Shown here: positions 30,178 through 39,174 of the stretch, piece by piece | Numbering within the stretch: position 1 is the first letter of the stretch | How the letters are laid out: each line of letters starts with the position of its first letter | Assembly: GCA_017476665.1 (NCBI GenBank) | Contig: JAFUZJ010000051.1 | Coordinates: 1 to 61,249, forward strand | DNA: 61,249 nt | Source of the DNA: Lachnospiraceae bacterium | GTDB taxonomy: Bacteria; Bacillota; Clostridia; Lachnospirales; Lachnospiraceae | Direction: 5' to 3' | Notes under the pieces: generated by a model | The model's database searches: none | What the model was told of the DNA's origin: nothing | What the model saw: only the letters and a program-made list of their open reading frames with translations | Program-made: the position numbers and the translations under genes

Positions 30178-30948
30178 TCAACTTAAAAACAACGCTTTTT
30201 CTTCTTCTCTGCGTCTCACCAGTCCCGGCAAAACCTTGCCGCCACCTTTGGTATACGCCATCAGCTTCTCTGCGATCTCACTTGCGTTCCTTCCATTCAC
30301 CAGTTTCTGCAGATTCCCTGCCCCGCAGTTATAACAAAAGCTTGTCAATGCATCAAACTGGTTTTGGGTTAAGGGAAAGCCGATCATTCCCTTTTTGACG
30401 CAATTGTTCACCGAAGCAGCGTATTTCTTCAGATCCTGCTCCAACAGCGCCTTTGCCGCCTCTCTTGACGGAAGTGTCTGTCCGGGCTGCACACCTGCCG
30501 TATGACCGTATCCAATGGTCCATACGCCCGCCGGACACTTATAAGCCTCCAACCGACAGCCCTCATATTTCGCCACAAGCTCCACACCTCGCACGGACAC
30601 CGCCATTTCTCCCTGGTGCTCTGTGCCTGTACCGGTCTGCGGCTTTTCTCTGCTGTCTGCGGCAGATACAGCAGACACTGCAGCTCTCTCTGCTGTCTGT
30701 ATTGCTTCATCCGCTGTATGAATTCTCGCAGTTCTTTCGGTCTTCTCCGAGACAATTTCTACAAACTTCGCTGATACTGGACTGTTAATCTCATGGCTTC
30801 CGCTCTCGTTTTTTCCAAGTACGATCCTGTCCCCCGAAACAGATTTCACGATCCACCTGTCACTTTTTACCCAGTCACGTATTCCCTGACCGGAATAATA
30901 CACTGCGTCTGCCGACAACGTCACCAGATCTCCCTCATGTATTTCCAT
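30178..30948 (-). CDS. Phage-type lysozyme (GH24) with N-terminal SH3-like domain
   Basis: 256 aa from the ATG at 30948, seven bases after GGAGG. Residues 1-75 look like a small SH3-type domain (EGDLVTLSADAVYYSG). A variable linker follows, then a T4-lysozyme-like domain (about 115-255) with KYEGCRLEAY (catalytic Glu) and WTIGYGHT; the usual catalytic Asp position is Cys, as in some lambdoid endolysins. It cuts peptidoglycan between MurNAc and GlcNAc. There is no clear signal peptide, so export would need a holin-like or injection route. It overlaps the lectin gene by a few bases at its ribosome site. Confidence 0.87.
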   Translation of the reverse strand: MEIHEGDLVTLSADAVYYSGQGIRDWVKSDRWIVKSVSGDRIVLGKNESGSHEINSPVSAKFVEIVSEKTERTARIHTADEAIQTAERAAVSAVSAADSREKPQTGTGTEHQGEMAVSVRGVELVAKYEGCRLEAYKCPAGVWTIGYGHTAGVQPGQTLPSREAAKALLEQDLKKYAASVNNCVKKGMIGFPLTQNQFDALTSFCYNCGAGNLQKLVNGRNASEIAEKLMAYTKGGGKVLPGLVRRREEEKALFLS

Positions 30949-30962
30949 AAATTTGCCTCCTA

Positions 30963-31526
30963 TCATCTCTGTGGTTTCCCCAGAGGCGGCGGTGCCATCT
31001 CGGGCTTTGCCAGCGGGGGCACTGCTGAAGCCGGATTATCCAATACTGCTTCCACATAGGTGATTCCGAGCTGGTTTACAGAAATTTTATCTGCCTTTCC
31101 GTAGAGCCCCACAAACTTTGATCCAACCGGTACTTCAAGCTTGAATTTTCTGCCGGCATCCGCGTCTCCAAAGGGACCGTATTTCTTCCCGTTTACAGTG
31201 TGGATGACCACTTTGGAAAACGTCTTATTCCCTGCGTAATTCACATCACAGCGACCCTCGATGCTCTTTAAGTCGTCACCCTCCTCAAACTTAATTCTGT
31301 GGCTGCTGCCTCCTGACAAATTTCCATGAAGCGATGTCCTGCCATTGTCATACAGCGTTCCGATCGCATCCAGAATGTAACCGCTGCGCACTTCAATCCC
31401 AACAGCTATGACTGCTTCCCCATTCTCAGGATCATCTTTCAGCTCATGAAAGTCTGAGCCTTTACCGATCCCCACACATTCGGTGCTGCCAAGCTTTGCC
31501 ATTTTAAAAAAATCCTTTGTTTTCAT
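30963..31526 (-). CDS. Jacalin-like lectin domain protein
   Basis: 187 aa. Residues 15-155 have the beta-prism pattern of jacalin-related lectins: IEVRSGYILDAIGTLY, HGNLSGGSSH, VVIHTVNGKKYGPFG and GLYGKAD. The tail is proline-rich (PPPLGKP). Such domains bind sugars; here the ligand may be the cell wall or a host glycan. GGGAGGG precedes the ATG. It is embedded between two peptidoglycan hydrolases, so it is a plausible targeting partner. Confidence 0.75.
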   Translation of the reverse strand: MKTKDFFKMAKLGSTECVGIGKGSDFHELKDDPENGEAVIAVGIEVRSGYILDAIGTLYDNGRTSLHGNLSGGSSHRIKFEEGDDLKSIEGRCDVNYAGNKTFSKVVIHTVNGKKYGPFGDADAGRKFKLEVPVGSKFVGLYGKADKISVNQLGITYVEAVLDNPASAVPPLAKPEMAPPPLGKPQR

Positions 31527-31585
31527 AATAACCCTCCCGTTTCTTTTAATGATTTGTCATCTGTTGACCCCTTTCGGTAAATAAC

Positions 31586-32155
31586 TTACAGCTTCGTCAT
31601 AGCGCTGGCCACCTCTGCCCGGAAATGATCCATCGTGTAGTTCATGTGAAGCTGTCTAAACAAATGGTCCGGATCGGCATGTCCGGATGCTATGCCCCGG
31701 TCATGCCCTTCCTTATGACTGATTATGATGCCATCTTTTAAGGGGTCTAACTGATACTCCCTGCAAAGAGTTGCAAAAAGCACTGCGGCGGAATCCAAGG
31801 TCCTTTTGACCATAGTCCGGGCTTTTTCCTCATCACTGCATTGAAAAGTACTTCCACCCGTATACCTGATACAGGATGGCTCACACATCTCTACCCCGAT
31901 GTGAGTGCGATTTCCTGAGCCTCCGCAGTGCCACGCCCAATAATCCCACGGCAGAGTCTGAAAGACAATTCCGGTATCCGCATCAATAAAAGCATGAACA
32001 CATACCTTTGCATTCGAATTGTCAAACCTTTTCACAAAAACCTCTGCTCTGGACTGCGGACATCCCACACTATGCAGCATGAGTCCCTTTACTTCAATTT
32101 TTGTCTTTGCCTTGTAACAAGGGTTACTCTTTACAAACTGTTCCACAATTTCCAT
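31586..32155 (-). CDS. N-acetylmuramoyl-L-alanine amidase (Amidase_2 type)
   Basis: 189 aa. The Amidase_2 fold is seen in GLMLHSVGCPQ (first zinc His), VHAFIDADTG, TLPWDYWAWHCGG and ISHKEGHDRGIASGHADPDHLF, which supplies the last His/Asp ligands. It cleaves the bond between MurNAc and L-Ala. It starts from an ATG after AAAGGAGGT, the strongest ribosome site in the cassette, and lacks a signal peptide like the other members. Confidence 0.9.
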   Translation of the reverse strand: MEIVEQFVKSNPCYKAKTKIEVKGLMLHSVGCPQSRAEVFVKRFDNSNAKVCVHAFIDADTGIVFQTLPWDYWAWHCGGSGNRTHIGVEMCEPSCIRYTGGSTFQCSDEEKARTMVKRTLDSAAVLFATLCREYQLDPLKDGIIISHKEGHDRGIASGHADPDHLFRQLHMNYTMDHFRAEVASAMTKL

Positions 32156-32350
32156 ATTGCCACCTCCTTTCTCTGCAGATCATGCATTGACAAGTTCAAC
32201 ATAAAACAGGAGATGAAAAATTACATTTTGCATATCTGAAATTTTCTTTTTCACAAATGTATATTTTTTTTACTTCTTACTCTCTTTATCATGGAATCAC
32301 ATCATGAACGTCGACAAAAGATGATAAAAAAGAAAGGAAACAAGAAAATT

Positions 32351-33088
32351 ATGATCAAAACATCAAAAACAAATCAAAATGTACTTATGCAAAACCAACC
32401 ATCTGGTTTTTGCCATGCCTTAAGTGTGGCCTGGTTACTACACAGTACCAATTTAAAAGAAAAAATGAACCTAAAAGTAAACCAAAAAGTAGATCGTGGC
32501 AGATTCTGCACAGAAGAGCACTTCTATCAGCATCCTGAATTATACACAAATATTATGCAGGCGCAGCAAAAAATCACTCTTCTTATAACGTGTTGGCGCT
32601 ATTTATTTACGCAAAATATAAATACAGCCCCACAAAGCACAGCTTGGGGCAGTGATATAACGGCTATTTTGACCAAATTCATGCCGCGCTATGCGTCAGA
32701 ACCCGATGCCATTAAACGCACACAAATTACATTAGAGGCAATAAATTTACTGACAATTGATCAGATGCTCACCGATCAGGCATCTGATTACAGCCTTGCT
32801 ATTACACATTATTCTGCCTGTGCGGACAAGAGTTTCTGGCAGGCAGCAAATGCAATGAATTCTGGCGAGGGCATGCTTATCACCCTGTATAATAACGATT
32901 TTTCTATAGGACATACCATTGCTTTTTCCAAATTTGCAGACGGCATTTGGACGTACGATCCCAATCATGGATGCACATATGGTATGGCAGATGATTTTGA
33001 AGAATCTAATTATTTAACCGATATCTGTAGAGAATGCGGATTAGGTGAGCCGTGTCACTTATTCTGCACCAAGATAAAACTGGCATAA
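32351..33088 (+). CDS. YopT-like (C58-type) cysteine protease
   Basis: 245 aa from the ATG at 32351; upstream ATGs at 32321 and 32291 are possible. The catalytic triad of the YopT/clan CA papain-like fold is visible: Cys in PSGFCHALSVAWL near 20, His in IGHTIAF near 189 and Asp in YDPNHG near 204. YopT-type proteases are usually toxins or effectors moved into other cells. It is divergent from the amidase gene and read toward a structured element at 33113. No signal peptide is evident. An effector role for the cassette is inference. Confidence 0.75.
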   Translation: MIKTSKTNQNVLMQNQPSGFCHALSVAWLLHSTNLKEKMNLKVNQKVDRGRFCTEEHFYQHPELYTNIMQAQQKITLLITCWRYLFTQNINTAPQSTAWGSDITAILTKFMPRYASEPDAIKRTQITLEAINLLTIDQMLTDQASDYSLAITHYSACADKSFWQAANAMNSGEGMLITLYNNDFSIGHTIAFSKFADGIWTYDPNHGCTYGMADDFEESNYLTDICRECGLGEPCHLFCTKIKLA

Positions 33089-33112
33089 AACCGAAGCATA
33101 TATAGCATCAAT

Positions 33113-33210
33113 GGAGGAAGTCACCTTATCAAAGAACAGCATAGGCAGAAAGCAATGCATCCTTACCGCAATACCCAAAACTGCTTATGCCCCTGAGACA
33201 GACTTCCTCC
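33113..33210. repeat. Nested inverted-repeat element between convergent genes
   Basis: GGAGGAAGTC (33113-33122) and GACTTCCTCC (33201-33210) are perfect 10-bp arms; inside, CATAGGCAG/CTGCTTATG (33140-33148, 33181-33189) pair with one G-U. It may be a terminator of the protease gene or a small MITE-like remnant. Confidence 0.5.
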
Positions 33211-33238
33211 GTCTCCCGTGATTACAATATCCTATGAT

Positions 33239-33688
33239 CTAAACTGTCGCCAGCCCCATTCTGATCATCTCCTCGGTCCGCTCCACGCAATCCCTGTACT
33301 CCCCGCATTCCGAAAAGGCATTGTAGGCGTCCTGATACTCTTTGGCCGCGTAACACTCCGTACCGTAGCCGTACAGAGCTTCCTGCCTGCATTCCGCACT
33401 GTCCAGAAAAGCCCCGCACTGGTTGAACAGATGCTCCGCCTCTGTATAGTCTTTCTTCATCAGCGCGATCCTCCCTTTCACATAGTCCACCACCGGGAAG
33501 ATCATTACTGCTGCCGCTGCCGCCACTACGCAGGTGCCGCCAATCCCCATCGCCACACCCAGCTTCCGCTGCCACTTCATCTTCTTGGTCTGTTTTTTCT
33601 TCATTTTGTTCACTTGTTTCATAGCTTTTGCCACAGCCTTTGCCTTAGCTGTCTCAATTTTTCTTTTCGCTGCCCTGTCCATCGCCAT
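33239..33688 (-). CDS. Membrane-anchored TPR-like protein
   Basis: 149 aa from the ATG at 33688, after GGCGGTAGAGAG. A very basic N-terminus (KRKIETAKAKAVAKAMKQVNKMKK) precedes one membrane helix (about 42-64), then a Cys-containing tetratricopeptide-like region (KDYTEAEHLFNQCGAFLDSAECR). The start lies five bases after the upstream coiled-coil gene, so they are one operon. Function unknown; possibly a scaffold on the outer face of the membrane. Confidence 0.65.
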   Translation of the reverse strand: MAMDRAAKRKIETAKAKAVAKAMKQVNKMKKKQTKKMKWQRKLGVAMGIGGTCVVAAAAAVMIFPVVDYVKGRIALMKKDYTEAEHLFNQCGAFLDSAECRQEALYGYGTECYAAKEYQDAYNAFSECGEYRDCVERTEEMIRMGLATV

Positions 33689-33692
33689 CTCT

Positions 33693-35504
33693 CTACCGCC
33701 TTTCCAGTATAACTTCAACGTTCTCACCCAAAATCGCAACGATCAATATTCCCAACAATATGCAGAGTCCCGCTGCCAGTACCCATTTCCACCAGGTATG
33801 CGTGCGTATATATTCCGCAAAAGATTCCGGCAGTTCCTGCTTTTCTTCCTTTGTTTCTTCTGTAATAGCTGCTTCCTGTTTTTCCTCCGCAGGCTGCTCA
33901 GCCTCCTCGACAGATTCTTCCTCCTCATTGAGGGAATTCAGCAGACCCTCATATTTCTTTTTCTCCCATGCGAAATCATCCTGCCGCTGCTTCAGCTCCT
34001 CTTTGGCTTCCCGGATCCGGTTGTCATACTGTTCCTGTACCCGGAGCAGGCATGCCTTTATCTCCGGATTGTTTAAGGTTTCCCGATAAGATGCGATCCC
34101 TTCGTTCACATGCTCCGTTTCTTCTTTGACAATCTGCAGGCAGGTCATGATCTCTTCCGACTGATCCAAGCCCGCATGCATTTTTTTACACTTCAGATTT
34201 CCGAACAACATCTGCGTCAATATGACCTCTGTGTTGTTCAGGCAGTTCTTGTACTGCTCGATTGCTTTCGCACTTTCTTTCTGCGTGTTCGCATACTCTT
34301 TCTGTACCTGCTTTAACGTAGCCTCAAGTGCCCTTTCCCTCTCGGTAAGGTCGCTGTTTAGCTGCTCCAGCAGCACATTTCCCTCCCGGATTGAGAGATT
34401 CAGCGCATTCATGCTTCTTTCGGTTTTTTCCAGCTGCGTCTTGGCGTCCCGCACATCCTGAAGCAGACTGCCCTGCTGTTTTTCGTAACGGATCTCCATG
34501 TCCGCCCGTTCCTTGAGCAATCCTTTCATCCGCTCCTGCATCTCGCTCTTATTTTGAACGGCGGGCAGCAGATCATTGTATTTCTCATGCGTTTCCTCAT
34601 ATTTTCCGGCAAGCGCGGCCAGCTCGTCCCGATAGAACTCAGAAATCTGCTGTTTGTTGTTTTCCAGCTCCTGGATTTCCTGCCGCAGAAGATGTTCTTT
34701 TCTGCCGGTGCCCGCTCCCTCCTCCAACTGCAGTTCCAGCAGAACGATCTGGCTGTCACAGGCGCTCTGCCCCTGTATATATTCTCTCGTCTTTAAGTCA
34801 AATTCCTTTTTTATCTCTGCGAGGCGCGACCGGAGTAGTTCCGCCTTCCCCTCCGAGAAAAATACGGTTTCCGGCGCTTCCATCTCCTCGAGCAGCTCCC
34901 CTGCGGGACTTACCACAAGGTATTTGTCTCCCGCCTTCCGCACATCACACAATTTTTCCGTATTGCAGTCAGGGAAAAAGATCTTCAGCGCTCCCAGCAT
35001 CTGTTCCGTAGAATACTGGATCTGTGGGTCTACTCCCTGCAAAACAGGCTCACCGGGAATCTTCCGTATGCTATAATCTTTCTCCAAAAGCGGGGTTTTC
35101 ATACCTAATTCCTGATACAGCCACAAGAGCAAAATATAAATATTCCTGAGCATTTCCGGATAAACATCCTCTCTCGTGGGGATGTCACTGTACAGAAAAG
35201 ATCCGGAAATGGCGCTGGTCCTTTTGATCAGTGCGGCATTCCTGTTTCCGAAGGTTTTGATGAATTCCCATCTGTTCTGCGAATTCCAATAGCTTTCCAT
35301 CCGAAAGACCGTATCCGGATATTCCGCCTTTTTCAGTTCCGATCCGAAAATGCAGAACTGTTCCAAAACCACCCGCACCCTCAGCGCGCACTCCTCATGA
35401 TCGGAAAAATACGCATTTTCGGCAAGCATGGCATTTTCATACAATACCCTGCAGCTGGGAAAATTTAAATATTGGGCATGATTCAAAAAATCAAAATTTG
35501 ACAA
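33693..35504 (-). CDS. Large coiled-coil protein with C-terminal membrane anchor
   Basis: 603 aa. The N-terminal 160 residues are a helical DUF4145-like domain (AMLAENAYFSDHEECALRVR). Residues 225-500 form a long coiled coil, followed by an acidic linker (EEEESVEEAEQPAEEKQE) and one C-terminal membrane helix (VLAAGLCILLGILIVAIL). Tail-anchored, so the coiled coil faces the cytoplasm. I do not recognise a named family; DUF4145-type domains occur in defence and restriction proteins. Confidence 0.7.
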   Translation of the reverse strand: MSNFDFLNHAQYLNFPSCRVLYENAMLAENAYFSDHEECALRVRVVLEQFCIFGSELKKAEYPDTVFRMESYWNSQNRWEFIKTFGNRNAALIKRTSAISGSFLYSDIPTREDVYPEMLRNIYILLLWLYQELGMKTPLLEKDYSIRKIPGEPVLQGVDPQIQYSTEQMLGALKIFFPDCNTEKLCDVRKAGDKYLVVSPAGELLEEMEAPETVFFSEGKAELLRSRLAEIKKEFDLKTREYIQGQSACDSQIVLLELQLEEGAGTGRKEHLLRQEIQELENNKQQISEFYRDELAALAGKYEETHEKYNDLLPAVQNKSEMQERMKGLLKERADMEIRYEKQQGSLLQDVRDAKTQLEKTERSMNALNLSIREGNVLLEQLNSDLTERERALEATLKQVQKEYANTQKESAKAIEQYKNCLNNTEVILTQMLFGNLKCKKMHAGLDQSEEIMTCLQIVKEETEHVNEGIASYRETLNNPEIKACLLRVQEQYDNRIREAKEELKQRQDDFAWEKKKYEGLLNSLNEEEESVEEAEQPAEEKQEAAITEETKEEKQELPESFAEYIRTHTWWKWVLAAGLCILLGILIVAILGENVEVILERR

Positions 35505-35528
35505 CTTTTTGGTCCCCCGTATCTCACA

Positions 35529-37253
35529 CTATCCTGCAAACTGGCTGTTATAAAGCTCTGCATAGAATCCATTTTGTGAAAGCAGCGTTTCATGGTTACC
35601 CTGTTCAATGATGTTGCCGTCCCGCATAACCAGGATCACATCCGCCTCTTTGATCGTGGAAAGGCGGTGGGCTACGATAAAGCTGGTGCGCCCCTGCATC
35701 ATCTTCGCAAACGCATTCTGGATCTTCAACTCCGTTCTTGTATCAATAGACGAGGTCGCCTCATCCAGGATCAACATCGGCGGCAGACACAACATCACCC
35801 GCGCGATGCACAAAAGCTGTTTCTGTCCTTGGGAAAGGCTCCCGCCATCTTCCGTGATCACCGTATCATATCCCTTGGGCAGGCGTTTGATAAAGCTGTG
35901 GGCATGCGCCGCTTTGGCAGCCTGTATGATCTCCTCTTCCGTAGCGTCAGGTCTGCCCATACAGAGGTTGTCCCGGATCGTCCCTGCCCGCAGCCAGGTC
36001 TCCTGAAGAACCATTCCGTAACTGGTGCGCAGACTCCCTCTGGTGTAATCCCGGATATCGGTTCCATCCACCCGGATCGCGCCCTCTTTTACATCGTAAA
36101 ACCGCATCAGCAGATTGATCACCGTGGTCTTGCCGCAGCCCGTAGGACCCACGATGGCCACGCGCTGACCGGGCTTCACCTGCAGATTCAGATCACGGAT
36201 CAAAGGTTTCTCCGGCACATACTGAAACTGCACATCTTTAAGCGTCACTTCCCCCCGTGCCGCTTCTAACACCTTCGCATCTTCCGCCTCCGGCACCTGC
36301 GGCTCCTCCTCGATCAGTTCAAAGATCCGCGCCGCGCAGGCAATGGCGTTCTGCAGTTCCGTGATCACGCCCGAAATCTCATTAAATGGCTTGGTGTACT
36401 GGTTGGCATAGCTCAGGAAACAGGACAGCCTGCCCACGCTGATGCCACCCCGCAGCGCAATGAAAGCGCCAAACACTCCCACGCCTGCGTAGACCAGACT
36501 GTTGACAAACCGGGTTGCCGGATTCGTGATGGAAGAAAAGAAAATAGCCCGCAGGGAACTCTTTTGCAATCTGCCGTTGATTTCCGCAAACTGCTCCTTC
36601 ACATCCGCTTCCTTGGAAAACGTCTTCACGATCTTCAGATTTCCCACCATCTCCTCAATGAGCGCCGTCTGCTCACCGCGGATCTCGGACTGGGATCTGA
36701 ACATGGTGTAGGTCTTTGTGGCGATGAATCGCGCCACCAGGATCGACACCGGCGTAATGCAAACCACCACCAGCGTGATGGGAATATTTGTCATCAGCAT
36801 AAACAGCAGTGTACCGAAAATGGTAAGCACACCTGTAAACAACTGCGTAAAACCCATGAGCAGTCCGTCGGCAACGGTGTCCACGTCCGCGATCACCCGG
36901 CTCACCACCTCACCGTAGGCATGGGTGTCATGGTATTGCAGCGGCAGGATCTCCAGCTTTTGAAACGCATCCTCCCTGATATCCCAGATCACATGGTAGG
37001 TAATGTAGTTGTTGCAGGTATTCATGATCCATTGGGATACGGCTGTGATCAACACTGCAATCCCGATCTTCGTCATGATGGAAAAAATTGCCGGCATATC
37101 CACTAATCCCTGTCCCAACAGCAGGTCCACCGCGTCTCCGGTGAGGATCGGCACATACAGCGTCAGTACCACGACCACCACCGCCAGGAGCAGAGAGAGC
37201 GCCACCATGAAACGGTATCTATGAATATAACGGAGTATCTTACGACCGCTCAT
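35529..37253 (-). CDS. ABC exporter half-transporter, canonical ATPase site
   Basis: 574 aa. Six membrane helices (1-310), then a nucleotide-binding domain with Walker A GPTGCGKTT, signature SLSQGQKQ, Walker B LILDEATSSID and H-loop IVAHRLS. All catalytic residues are present. It overlaps the next gene by four bases and pairs with the 37250 protein as a heterodimeric exporter (lipid, peptide or drug). Confidence 0.92.
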   Translation of the reverse strand: MSGRKILRYIHRYRFMVALSLLLAVVVVVLTLYVPILTGDAVDLLLGQGLVDMPAIFSIMTKIGIAVLITAVSQWIMNTCNNYITYHVIWDIREDAFQKLEILPLQYHDTHAYGEVVSRVIADVDTVADGLLMGFTQLFTGVLTIFGTLLFMLMTNIPITLVVVCITPVSILVARFIATKTYTMFRSQSEIRGEQTALIEEMVGNLKIVKTFSKEADVKEQFAEINGRLQKSSLRAIFFSSITNPATRFVNSLVYAGVGVFGAFIALRGGISVGRLSCFLSYANQYTKPFNEISGVITELQNAIACAARIFELIEEEPQVPEAEDAKVLEAARGEVTLKDVQFQYVPEKPLIRDLNLQVKPGQRVAIVGPTGCGKTTVINLLMRFYDVKEGAIRVDGTDIRDYTRGSLRTSYGMVLQETWLRAGTIRDNLCMGRPDATEEEIIQAAKAAHAHSFIKRLPKGYDTVITEDGGSLSQGQKQLLCIARVMLCLPPMLILDEATSSIDTRTELKIQNAFAKMMQGRTSFIVAHRLSTIKEADVILVMRDGNIIEQGNHETLLSQNGFYAELYNSQFAG

Positions 37254-39031
37254 GCTCTCCTCCTCTCTTCCGGATACTGGGAATAATAAATTTCCTGATA
37301 CACTTCACAGCCTGCCAGAAGTTCCTCATGGGTTCCGATACCCGCCATCTCGCCGTCATCCAGCACAATGATCCGATCCGCATGTCGAATGGAGGAAGCC
37401 CTCTGGGATACGATGAAAGTCGTCATCTGTCCCGCCAGCCCCTGCAGCGCCATGCGCAGCTTCGCATCCGTGGCATAGTCTAACGCCGACGCGCTGTCAT
37501 CCAGGATCAGGATCTCCGGTTTCCGCACCAGCGCTCTGGCGATCGTCAGGCGCTGTCTCTGCCCGCCGGACAGATTCTTACCGCCCTGCGAAATCTCAGC
37601 GTCCAGCTTTCCGTCCTTTCCCTCCACGACCTCCTTCGCCTGGGCTAGCTCCAGCGCCTCCCACAGTTCCCGGTCTGTGGCATCCGGATTTCCCCAGAGC
37701 AGATTACTCCGGATCGTCCCCTTGAAAAGCACCGCCTTCTGCGGCACCATACCGATCCGGTCACGCAACCCCTTTTGTCCGGGCTGCAACGGATCCTTCT
37801 GCAATTCCCCGATCTCTTTTCCCTCCAGTCTGATCGTCCCCCCGGTCACCGGATAAAATCCGGGAATCAGGTTGATCAGGGAGGTTTTGCCGGAGCCGGT
37901 GCCGCCGATGATCCCCACGGTCTCCCCCCGATTGACCGTAAAATGAATATCTTTCAGTGTCTCCGCTCCTGCTCCCGCATAGGTCAGGGAAACGTGATCA
38001 AACACCAGATACGGTGCATCTGCGCCATCGGAAACCTGCTTTGCAGCCTCGGTCTTCTTATCGTCAGCCGTCTGCGCCTCTGTTTGCTCCGGCTGGATCT
38101 CGAATACCTGCGCCACGCGCTCCGCGCATGCCAGCGCTTTCGTGATCGTGATGATCAGATTTGCCAGCTTTACCAGCTCCACCAGGATCTGGGACATATA
38201 ATTCAGGATCGCCACCACTTCACCGCGGGTCAGGATTCCCGTGTCCACCTGTACCGCCCCTACATAGATCAGCACGATCACAGCCGCATTCACGATCACA
38301 TAGGTCACCGGATTCATGCAGGCGCTGATCTTCCCTACAAACTGCTGCAGTGCCAGCAGCGCCGTATTCTCCTCATGGAACTGTGCCGCTTCCTGCGCTT
38401 CTCTGTGAAACGCCCGGATCACGCGCACGCCGGTCAGGTTTTCTCTGGTGGTGGACAGTACTCTGTCCAGCCCTGCCTGTACCTTTTTGTAAAGGGGAAT
38501 GGTGAAAAAGGTGATTCCCATGACCACAATGCCCAGCAGCGGAATCGCCGCCACAAATACCAATGCACTCTTGACATCGATAGTAAACGCCATGATCATC
38601 GCGCCGAACACAATGATCGGCGAACGCAGAAACAGACGCAGCGTCATATTTACACCGTTCTGCACCTGATTGATATCGCTGGTCATCCGCGTGATCATCG
38701 TGGAGGTTCCCACCTGATCGATATTGGTGAAATCCAGATCCTGTATGTGATCAAAAAGCGCCTGTCTGAGCTTGGTGGAAAATCCCACCGCCGCCTTTGC
38801 CGCAAAAAACTGCGCTGTGATGGATGCCGTCAGTCCCACCACCGCCAATGCGATCAGACAGAGTCCCATCCTGACGATATAAGCCCGGTCATTGCCCCCG
38901 ATTCCCCGGTCAATGATCCCTGCCATCACCAGAGGCACCAGCAGTTCAAAGAATGCCTCCAATAATTTAAAGAGCGGCGCAAGGACGCTCTCTTTTTTGT
39001 AATCCTTCAGATATACCAATAGTTTCTTCAT
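37250..39031 (-). CDS. ABC exporter half-transporter, degenerate ATPase site
   Basis: 593 aa with the same fold. Walker A is GGTGSGKTS and the signature NLSGGQRQ, but the Walker B glutamate is Asp (LILDDSASALD) and the switch His is Gln (IVSQRAS). Known heterodimers such as BmrC/D and TM287/288 carry one such weak site. Thus this and the 35529 protein form one asymmetric pump with one strong site. Confidence 0.92.
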   Translation of the reverse strand: MKKLLVYLKDYKKESVLAPLFKLLEAFFELLVPLVMAGIIDRGIGGNDRAYIVRMGLCLIALAVVGLTASITAQFFAAKAAVGFSTKLRQALFDHIQDLDFTNIDQVGTSTMITRMTSDINQVQNGVNMTLRLFLRSPIIVFGAMIMAFTIDVKSALVFVAAIPLLGIVVMGITFFTIPLYKKVQAGLDRVLSTTRENLTGVRVIRAFHREAQEAAQFHEENTALLALQQFVGKISACMNPVTYVIVNAAVIVLIYVGAVQVDTGILTRGEVVAILNYMSQILVELVKLANLIITITKALACAERVAQVFEIQPEQTEAQTADDKKTEAAKQVSDGADAPYLVFDHVSLTYAGAGAETLKDIHFTVNRGETVGIIGGTGSGKTSLINLIPGFYPVTGGTIRLEGKEIGELQKDPLQPGQKGLRDRIGMVPQKAVLFKGTIRSNLLWGNPDATDRELWEALELAQAKEVVEGKDGKLDAEISQGGKNLSGGQRQRLTIARALVRKPEILILDDSASALDYATDAKLRMALQGLAGQMTTFIVSQRASSIRHADRIIVLDDGEMAGIGTHEELLAGCEVYQEIYYSQYPEERRRA

Positions 39032-39161
39032 TCCAGCCTACTCTCCACGTCCACATAATACTTGCTGTACAATATCCTTTTTCACCCATCACCAACAGCA
39101 GCATCGCCACCACGTAGCCGCTGGATTTTCCCTGCACGTTCAAGGGATTCTTATTTTTCAT
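38967..39161 (-). CDS. Possible small membrane peptide upstream of the ABC exporter
   Basis: 64 codons from an ATG at 39161 preceded by GGGGAGG at six bases, the best ribosome site in this gap. It encodes a short membrane helix (GYVVAMLLLVMGEKG) and overlaps the exporter start in another frame. It could couple translation into the exporter, whose own site is weak. Not recognised; coding is uncertain. Confidence 0.35.
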   Translation of the reverse strand: MKNKNPLNVQGKSSGYVVAMLLLVMGEKGYCTASIMWTWRVGWNEETIGISEGLQKRERPCAAL

Positions 39162-39174
39162 TTGCGTTCCTCCC

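Noticed and set aside
37775-38965. Plus-strand ORF of 396 codons
   Set aside because: It lies opposite the ABC exporter gene, has a low-complexity His/Arg/Gln-rich translation and no ribosome site; a shadow of the real gene.
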